In this document: piece after piece, positions 42,467-47,906 of the stretch
How the letters are laid out: every line of letters starts with the position of its first letter
Numbering within the stretch: the first letter of the stretch is position 1
Translations under genes and position numbers: made by a program
The notes under the pieces: model-generated
The model's database searches: none
What the model saw: only the letters and a program-made list of their open reading frames with translations
What the model was told of the DNA's origin: nothing
Assembly: GCF_002043095.1 (NCBI RefSeq)
Contig: NZ_MVOC01000096.1
Coordinates: 1-47,906, forward strand
From: Mycobacterium sp. AT1
GTDB taxonomy: Bacteria > Actinomycetota > Actinomycetes > Mycobacteriales > Mycobacteriaceae
Direction: 5' to 3'
Length of the DNA: 47,906 nt

Positions 42467-43344
42467 GGCGAGGCCATTCCTATCTCGTTGTCGGCCGAGA
42501 AATCTAGTTCGACGTCGTGGATGTCGAGGGTGATGGAAGCGACGTTCAGATTCACCGTGTTGTCGGGGGTGCGGCGGAATACACGTCGGCGCGTGGCAAT
42601 CTGCAGACCACCGAAGTCGCGAAATCGAGTGCTGTAGTGCCCCACCAGAGCCGAGCCGTTGACCTCGGCGATGTAATCCATCCGCCGCTGCACACCATCG
42701 TGGTCGAAGTAGAAGACCTGCTTGGGACTGTGTGTGGCGATCGTCGGTGGGAAGGTCACCGCCAGCCGTCGCCAGGACTGTCCAGCTTCACGCCATGGGT
42801 CTAATTCGTGAGTGAGAACGCCGGGATAGGCGAACAAGAACGGCGACGTGAGGTAGTTCCAGCACGCATAGCCCAAGAAGTAGCCCAAATGCGCGGCGTC
42901 CCAGGGACTGGATCGCAGCATTCCGGTGAACGACGCGCGCGGCGATGACAGAACCTCTGCGGGTGAACCGTCGAACGGCTGCAGCGTGACGGTGTCGGCG
43001 ACGGCGTCGAATTCCATCCAGCGGTCGGGGAGCGTGAACGGCGAGAACCGTATTCGCTGGGCTTTGGGGTCCAGCGTCACCATTTGATCGAAGGTTTGGC
43101 CGGCTGGCCAACCCTTGCTAGCCCAGATCGGACCCCCAATCGTCAGGTGGGCGCGCAATTGGCCGATCCGGCTCCACAGGGCCGCTCCACCGGCCCGATC
43201 GATGACGGTGGCGAGAAGATCGGGGCTCACCGTCGAAAGCCGTTGTCTAAGCGCAGAAACTCCCTGCGTGCCAACTGCGGCAGTGGAGATGGCCCGGTCG
43301 GCAACTCCGCGGTGCGCCCGGTAGTTGGGCACTGGAGGTAGCAA
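42463..43344 (-). CDS. Conserved hypothetical protein paired with DUF302 gene
   Basis: 293 aa, no family recognised. Mostly beta-strand-like pattern with many aromatic residues (TFDQMVTLDPKAQRIRFSPF, GVQRRMDYIAEVNGSALVGHY, FGGLQIATRRRVFRRTPDN). The arrangement recalls lipoprotein-carrier or lipid-binding beta folds, but there is no signal peptide or lipobox. The ATG at 43344 is the longest start. Lies downstream of the EamA transporter, same strand, 18 bp away, and overlaps the DUF302 gene by 4 bp. Confidence 0.7.
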   Translation of the reverse strand: MLPPVPNYRAHRGVADRAISTAAVGTQGVSALRQRLSTVSPDLLATVIDRAGGAALWSRIGQLRAHLTIGGPIWASKGWPAGQTFDQMVTLDPKAQRIRFSPFTLPDRWMEFDAVADTVTLQPFDGSPAEVLSSPRASFTGMLRSSPWDAAHLGYFLGYACWNYLTSPFLFAYPGVLTHELDPWREAGQSWRRLAVTFPPTIATHSPKQVFYFDHDGVQRRMDYIAEVNGSALVGHYSTRFRDFGGLQIATRRRVFRRTPDNTVNLNVASITLDIHDVELDFSADNEIGMASP

Positions 43345-43362
43345 GCGTTCATACGGGTCCTG

Positions 43363-44301
43363 TCAGATGGGACGTGCATGGGATACGTGACCGACATCGG
43401 CGACGGCGGTGGGCTGCGGTTGCGGTTTGTGACGTACTCGCGCGCGGAGGCGGTCGCCTTGACTGATCGCGACGACACCGAGTATGACGATCGCGCCGCC
43501 GGCCAGCTCGGCTGGCAGTGGCAGCTCGTGGAGCCACAGAAAGGAGATGACGATGGCAGCGGCCGGAACCAGGTAGAGCAATGAGGTGGAGGTCGCGATG
43601 GGCAGATTCGCCACGGCGTAGCCCCACAAGATGAATCCCACTGCCGAGGGCAGGGCTCCGAGGTAAAGCGCCCCGAGCCACGCCGAGGACGGCGCATCAG
43701 TGATCGGCTGCCAGCAGAAGGGGAGGGTCGGGAGCGCGACGACGGTGGCGGCGATCATGCCGTAGGTGGTCAGCTCGGCACCGCTGTAGGTGCGAAGCAC
43801 AGGTTTGGTCAGAGGGTGATAGATGCCCTGCACCACCATCGCCACCACGACGATGACAACCCCCGCAGACAGGGTCGGCCCAGACCGAGCGAAGCACACC
43901 ACCGCGACGCCCGACAACGCAAGGACGGAACCAATAATCTTGATCGTCGTCAGCGGCTCGCCGAAACGAATCGCGGCAATGCCCACAGAGACGAGAGGAG
44001 CTGCGGCCACGATGACGCTGGCGGTGCCTGCAGGCACCTCTTGCTCTCCCCAATTCAGCAGCAGCTGATAGCCGGCGAGCAGCAGTCCCAGCAGGAACAG
44101 GATCGGAAGGTCCGACCGGCGCGGTAGGCGGACTCTGAGCAGCGGAGCGAACATCAGCAACGTCACCGACGCGAACAGCGACCGCAGAAACGACAAACCT
44201 ACTGGGCCCAGGTCCGGAGAAGCGACCTTGATAGCGGGGAATGCGCTCGCCCAGAGCAGCACCACACCCAGGCCCGCGGCCAGTACCCGCAACGTCTTCA
44301 C
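43363..44301 (-). CDS. EamA/DMT-family transporter
   Basis: 312 aa from a GTG at 44301, preferred because an AGGA lies eight bases upstream and the protein then begins at the first helix; an ATG at 44337 is an alternative without a good ribosome site. Ten predicted helices in two EamA repeats (LLWASAFPAIKVASPDLGP in the first, GFILWGYAVANLPIATST in the second). Such proteins export amino acids or other small metabolites. It is divergent from a LysR gene whose product probably controls it. Confidence 0.87.
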   Translation of the reverse strand: MKTLRVLAAGLGVVLLWASAFPAIKVASPDLGPVGLSFLRSLFASVTLLMFAPLLRVRLPRRSDLPILFLLGLLLAGYQLLLNWGEQEVPAGTASVIVAAAPLVSVGIAAIRFGEPLTTIKIIGSVLALSGVAVVCFARSGPTLSAGVVIVVVAMVVQGIYHPLTKPVLRTYSGAELTTYGMIAATVVALPTLPFCWQPITDAPSSAWLGALYLGALPSAVGFILWGYAVANLPIATSTSLLYLVPAAAIVISFLWLHELPLPAELAGGAIVILGVVAISQGDRLRARVRHKPQPQPTAVADVGHVSHARPI

Positions 44302-44372
44302 ACGTCGATCCTGCAGCAACCAACACCGAAGTTCCATTTACTTTTTGGTCATTGATTGATAAATAAGGTTTC

Positions 44373-45287
44373 ATGCTGGATGTCCGCAAGATGAGGATGT
44401 TGACCGAATTGGAGCGCCTGGGCACGGTGACCGCGGTGGCAGAAGAGCTAAAGCTCGCCGCTCCCGGGGTGTCGATCCAACTGCGTTCCCTGGAACGAGA
44501 ACTGGGGCTCAAGCTCATCGAACGTCGCGGACGCCGAGTGGGGCTGACCGCCGCCGGGAAAGTCTTGGCTGCTCATGGGCGAGGTGTCCTCGACCTGCTG
44601 ACAGCCGCGGAAATGGATGTTCGCGCACTTCGGGAGGGGACGACCGGCACCTATCGGGTGGCGGCGTTTCCGACCGCGGCTCGGTCATTCGTCGCCGACG
44701 CGTGGTCAACGGCACTGTCCGCACCGGGTGTCGTGCCACCAATGACCATGGCGGAGATGGAGCCTCCGGAAGCGCTGTCAGCTCTCGGTGCAGGCACGGT
44801 AGACCTCGCGGTCACCCATGCCTACTCAAACGTGGCGCCAGTCTCGGTAGGCGATCTGAGCGCCACACAGGTGCTCACCGAGTCGGTCCGCTTGGCGGTG
44901 AGTACCACTGATGCGCGTGTCACGACTCGAACACGCGTCGGGCTGGAGGAATTCAATCGCGATCGGTGGATCGTCCCCCGCCCAGTGTGGAGCTGTTACC
45001 AGATGATCGAACGCGCGTGCGGCGCAGCGGGTTTCGTACCGGACGCGATTGCCGAGGCAACTGATTTTACCGTACAGTTGGCACTGGTCCGAGCTGGCGT
45101 GGGTGTGGCGCTGATTCCCGAACTAGGTTGCCAGGTACTACCGGAGGGGGTCCGCCTCCTCGAATTACACCAACCGGTATTCCGGTACGTCTTCTCGCTC
45201 GCCCGGGCCACCTCGGTCTCGGATGTTGGGCTTGGGCGCCTGACTCGACACATCGTGGAGGCTGCCGAAGCGATCCAACGCCGCTAG
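44373..45287 (+). CDS. LysR-family regulator, divergent from the EamA transporter
   Basis: 304 aa. N-terminal helix-turn-helix (MLTELERLGTVTAVAEELKL, APGVSIQLRSLERELGLKLIERRGRR), then the effector domain. The A+T-rich interval before it probably holds the shared promoter and operator. Its spacing and opposite direction to the EamA gene are typical for a regulator/exporter pair. Confidence 0.9.
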   Translation: MLDVRKMRMLTELERLGTVTAVAEELKLAAPGVSIQLRSLERELGLKLIERRGRRVGLTAAGKVLAAHGRGVLDLLTAAEMDVRALREGTTGTYRVAAFPTAARSFVADAWSTALSAPGVVPPMTMAEMEPPEALSALGAGTVDLAVTHAYSNVAPVSVGDLSATQVLTESVRLAVSTTDARVTTRTRVGLEEFNRDRWIVPRPVWSCYQMIERACGAAGFVPDAIAEATDFTVQLALVRAGVGVALIPELGCQVLPEGVRLLELHQPVFRYVFSLARATSVSDVGLGRLTRHIVEAAEAIQRR

Positions 45288-45779
45288 GCCACCCGCCGGC
45301 GACCAGGGGCACGGACCGGGGCGTGCGTGCGGTGCGATCACGGGGGCCTGACCGAACGGAAGAAGCGCAGCATCACCGGAGCTGGAGGAAGCGACGGCCT
45401 CGAACAAGCAGCGAGCGAAGCACGCGAGGCCCGGTGGCGAGGTGGACGCCTACCGGCGCCTCCGAGACACCGCGCGGGCATTCGCGTAGTGCGGTCACCG
45501 CATGCTGGGGGACGGCGAAGATTCCTGTCGAGCGGAGATCGGAGGAAAGCGTTGGGTTGCGCGGTCCTCCCGTCCCCATCCGGCAGCATGGCGTTGCGCT
45601 CAAGACGGCCCAGGGCGACGTGGCCGCTGTTTAGTCCAGCGCTCGCGCTGGAGTCTGAGATCGTGTCAAACCGCTTGTCAGCACACCGTGTGCCGAGCAC
45701 CTACGTCCACGTCGTCTTCCAAGGCGTTCGCCCGACGGGAACCCCTGCACCGAGGGGCACGCCGGCAGCTCCCCGATGA
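45288..45779. other. Intergenic stretch, no supported gene
   Basis: About 490 bp between the LysR and AraC genes. Both strands hold open frames, as expected at high GC, but none shows recognisable motifs or a good ribosome site. I see no repeats or clear promoter. Confidence 0.5.
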
Positions 45780-46775
45780 TTGGATTACTTCGCAGTTCAC
45801 TCCAAGGTGTTGCCAGGTAAGGCTCGTAATCTCGAGAACGTGCGAGAGCCATTGATAGACGGATCGGGGTGGGGCCAGCTCCTCGAGGGCCAATTCAGTG
45901 GCCTGCAAAGTCGACCGACCGGCGCCGACTGCGCCTCCGGCCGGCTCACGCAGACCCGGCTGGGTGCCGTCGACGCTTTCTCACTGACGGGAAACGCACA
46001 ACAAGTCAGCCGTAGCGTCTCCTCGGCGCACCAGGTTTCCCTCGAGGTTGCCAAGGTGATCATGATGAGACATGGCGTGGGGTGGTTCAGCCAGGGGAGC
46101 TCCGACCTCGAAGTCGGACCGGGCCAGTTCGCGGTCTACGAGGCGTCGCGTCCCTATCAGCTGGAGTTGCCCGACCGGTGGAGTTGCGTCGTGGTCACCG
46201 TCCCACTGGCCACCATGGGCATGCCGACGGACGTGCTGAAGCACGCATCGACGCGGGTGTATCAGACCAGCGGCGCCGGCCGCGCGTTGCGCCGGGTACT
46301 CACCGAGGTCGGCCGACTCGGCACGACGTCGCCCAGCGCTCGTCACCGGCTGGGCGTGGCGGTGACCGCGTTGTTGACGGCGACGTTGGTCGACCTCGAC
46401 GACCGCGCGACCCTCACGCCGGAACTGTTGCTGCGCAACGCCGTACTCGACTCGATCAAGGCCCGGTTGTCCGATCCCTCGTTGTCCACCGCCGAGCTCG
46501 CCCGCGAGCACCACGTGTCGACGCGCACGCTGCAGCGGTTGTTCGAGAACGAGACTCGGGGTGTCGCCGGAATGATCCGCGATCTGCGCCTGGAAGCGAT
46601 CCGACAGGATCTGGCCGATCCGGCGATGCGCGGACTCTCGATCGGAGATGTCGCCGGTAGGTGGTGCCTGTCAGATCCGGCCGTGCTGTCGCGGTCGTTT
46701 CGTGCGCGCTACGGAACGTCTCCGTCACGCTACCGGTGCTCCGCGCTGGCCGAGTGGAGATCGGTCCCTCGTTGA
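45780..46775 (+). CDS. AraC-family regulator
   Basis: 331 aa from a TTG start; the start is uncertain and later in-frame codons are possible. The N-terminal half resembles the AraC-binding-like domain seen in FeaR-type activators (SSDLEVGPGQFAVYEASRPYQLELP). The C-terminal 100 residues hold the two helix-turn-helix units (LSTAELAREHHVSTRTLQRLFE, and CLSDPAVLSRSFRARYGTSPSRYR). Its 3' end overlaps the convergent GMC oxidoreductase gene by 46 bp, which makes it a candidate regulator of that gene. Confidence 0.85.
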   Translation: MDYFAVHSKVLPGKARNLENVREPLIDGSGWGQLLEGQFSGLQSRPTGADCASGRLTQTRLGAVDAFSLTGNAQQVSRSVSSAHQVSLEVAKVIMMRHGVGWFSQGSSDLEVGPGQFAVYEASRPYQLELPDRWSCVVVTVPLATMGMPTDVLKHASTRVYQTSGAGRALRRVLTEVGRLGTTSPSARHRLGVAVTALLTATLVDLDDRATLTPELLLRNAVLDSIKARLSDPSLSTAELAREHHVSTRTLQRLFENETRGVAGMIRDLRLEAIRQDLADPAMRGLSIGDVAGRWCLSDPAVLSRSFRARYGTSPSRYRCSALAEWRSVPR

Positions 46776-47906
46776 CGGGTAGTTGCTGCTGACCCCGAGA
46801 TGAGGTCGGCCGCCTTCTCCCCGACCATGATTGCCGCTGCACCAGGGTTCACCGAGACGATCTTCGGCATGATCGACGCGTCCGCCACTCGCAGTCCCCT
46901 GACACCGCGGACGCGTAGCTCGGCGTCGACCACCGCGTCGTCACCGATGCCCATCGCGCAGGTTCCCACGGGATGGTAGTAGGTGCTGGTGGCCTGGGCC
47001 AGGTACTCGCGTAGCGACTCTTCGCTCGTTGCGTCGGGTCCGGGCAATATCTCCCGCCCTCTCCACGGCGCGAAGGGGGCGCTCGCCGCGATGTCCCTCG
47101 CGATGGCGACGCCGTGGATGATCCGTCGCACGTCGGACTCCGCGCCGAGATAGTTCGGGTCGATCAGCGGTGGTGTGTCGGGGTCGGCGTCGCGCAGCCG
47201 GACCGTTCCCCGGGCGTCGGGCACCGTGGTCACGCCGAAGGTGAAGCCGTTGGTCGGTCCGACGAGGTGCGGCGGATGGAAGGGAATGTGGATGAACAAG
47301 ATCTGCATGTCCGGTCCGGCGAGCGACCCGTTGCTGCAAAACGACAGGGACGCTTCGCCGTAGTTGTTCCGTCCGGCGGGAACGGGCTGCGTCGCTTCAT
47401 AGACGATCCCGCACAACGGGTGGTCGTGCAGATTGCGACCGACCCCGGGTAGGTCGTGTGCTGCGACTACCCCGGCTGCCTCGAGTTCGGCGGCCGGCCC
47501 GATCCCGGAGAGCATCAGCAACCGTGGCGAGTCGACCACGCCGGCGCTGAGCGCGACTTCATTCTCGGCATACGCGGTGTGGATGGCGCCCTTTCGTCGG
47601 TATCGCACACCTAGGCAACGGTTTCCGTCGATGACCAGCTTCACGGCACGTGACTCGGTGGAGACGGTGAGATTCGTCCGGCTGCGGATCGGGTGGAGAT
47701 AGGCGGCGGCGACGCTTTGTCGGGTGCCGCCGACGATCGTCATGTCGTGCCATCCCGCCCCCTCGGCGTGAAGTCCGTTGAAGTCCTCCGTGATCGGATG
47801 CCCGGCGGCGAGGGCGCCCTCGAGGAACACACTCGATAGGGGGTTGGCCTCCTCGGTGCGAGCGGGACCGGGCGTCATGGGTCCGTCTACCCCGCGGTAC
47901 CGCGGG
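46730..47906 (-). CDS. GMC-family FAD oxidoreductase, C-terminal part (runs off right edge)
   Basis: About 392 residues, frame open to the window edge (RGVDGPM before the first in-frame ATG at 47878, so that ATG is not the start). Family motifs: NEVALSAGVVDSPRLLMLSGIGPA (second GMC signature), GVGRNLHDHP, the C-terminal catalytic YYHPVGTCAMG with its His, and SIMPKIVSVNPGAAAIMVGEKAA. The FAD-binding GxGxxG at the N-terminus lies beyond the window. Resembles choline dehydrogenase-type alcohol dehydrogenases; the substrate is unknown. Confidence 0.88.
   Translation of the reverse strand, partial: PRYRGVDGPMTPGPARTEEANPLSSVFLEGALAAGHPITEDFNGLHAEGAGWHDMTIVGGTRQSVAAAYLHPIRSRTNLTVSTESRAVKLVIDGNRCLGVRYRRKGAIHTAYAENEVALSAGVVDSPRLLMLSGIGPAAELEAAGVVAAHDLPGVGRNLHDHPLCGIVYEATQPVPAGRNNYGEASLSFCSNGSLAGPDMQILFIHIPFHPPHLVGPTNGFTFGVTTVPDARGTVRLRDADPDTPPLIDPNYLGAESDVRRIIHGVAIARDIAASAPFAPWRGREILPGPDATSEESLREYLAQATSTYYHPVGTCAMGIGDDAVVDAELRVRGVRGLRVADASIMPKIVSVNPGAAAIMVGEKAADLISGSAATTRQRGTDLHSASAEHR

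Noticed and set aside
1..47906. CRISPR arrays, rRNA or tRNA genes
   Set aside because: I saw no regularly spaced repeats and no recognisable tRNA or rRNA sequence while reading; a short tRNA could still be missed without a dedicated search.

Overview
The window reads as a high-GC actinobacterium, almost certainly Mycobacterium/Mycolicibacterium in the wide sense. The evidence is a complete yrbEAB-mceABCDEF operon with Mce-associated proteins, heavy GTG start use, and 4-bp stop/start overlaps throughout. No host gene names the species, so the genus is inferred.

Layout. (1) 1-539: 5' part of an acetyl-CoA synthetase gene, running off the left edge. (2) 597-5810, minus strand: a phosphonoacetate catabolic set (LysR regulator, OPA-type MFS transporter, phosphonoacetate hydrolase), followed upstream by a decayed second hydrolase copy and what may be the tail of a second LysR gene. 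(3) 6122-22880: a catabolic island whose core matches the isoprene cluster known from Rhodococcus sp. AD45. On the minus strand from 21493 down to 6901 lie isoG, isoH, isoI, isoJ, an aldehyde dehydrogenase, isoA-B-C-D-E-F (four-component soluble diiron monooxygenase), an aldehyde-dehydrogenase-like protein without catalytic residues, two small SCP2-like proteins, a 49-aa small ORF, glutathione synthetase and a CoA-disulfide-reductase-like flavoprotein. A MarR regulator (plus strand) faces the operon's end. Divergent from isoG on the plus strand is glutamate-cysteine ligase (gshA). A mycolic-acid actinomycete normally uses mycothiol, so the island carries its own glutathione synthesis to feed the two glutathione S-transferases. 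(4) 23036-25018: a thiolase and an HSD10-like short-chain dehydrogenase, plausibly lower-pathway beta-oxidation steps. (5) 25494-39753: a mce import operon (yrbEA, yrbEB, mceA-F, four Mce-associated proteins, and a 524-aa membrane protein made of two homologous halves). (6) 39823-41836: a wrecked IS256-family element containing a truncated group II intron, next to a thiolase gene fragment. (7) 41945-47906: DUF302 protein, hypothetical protein, EamA transporter with divergent LysR, an AraC regulator, and a GMC oxidoreductase running off the right edge.

How it fits together. IsoABCDEF would epoxidise isoprene or a related alkene, IsoI would conjugate the epoxide to glutathione, IsoH would oxidise the adduct, and IsoG/IsoJ/thiolase/SDR would take it to central metabolism, while GshA/GshB supply glutathione. 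The most interesting observation is a roughly 60-bp sequence, including matching -35/-10 elements, found both in the isoG/gshA divergent promoter and 70-130 bp upstream of yrbEA. This suggests the mce importer belongs to the same regulon as the alkene pathway. With the SCP2-like proteins and the catalytically dead ALDH homologue, this points to an extended system (lipid/terpenoid import plus glutathione-dependent alkene oxidation) that the known isoprene model does not include. Function is inferred from sequence alone.
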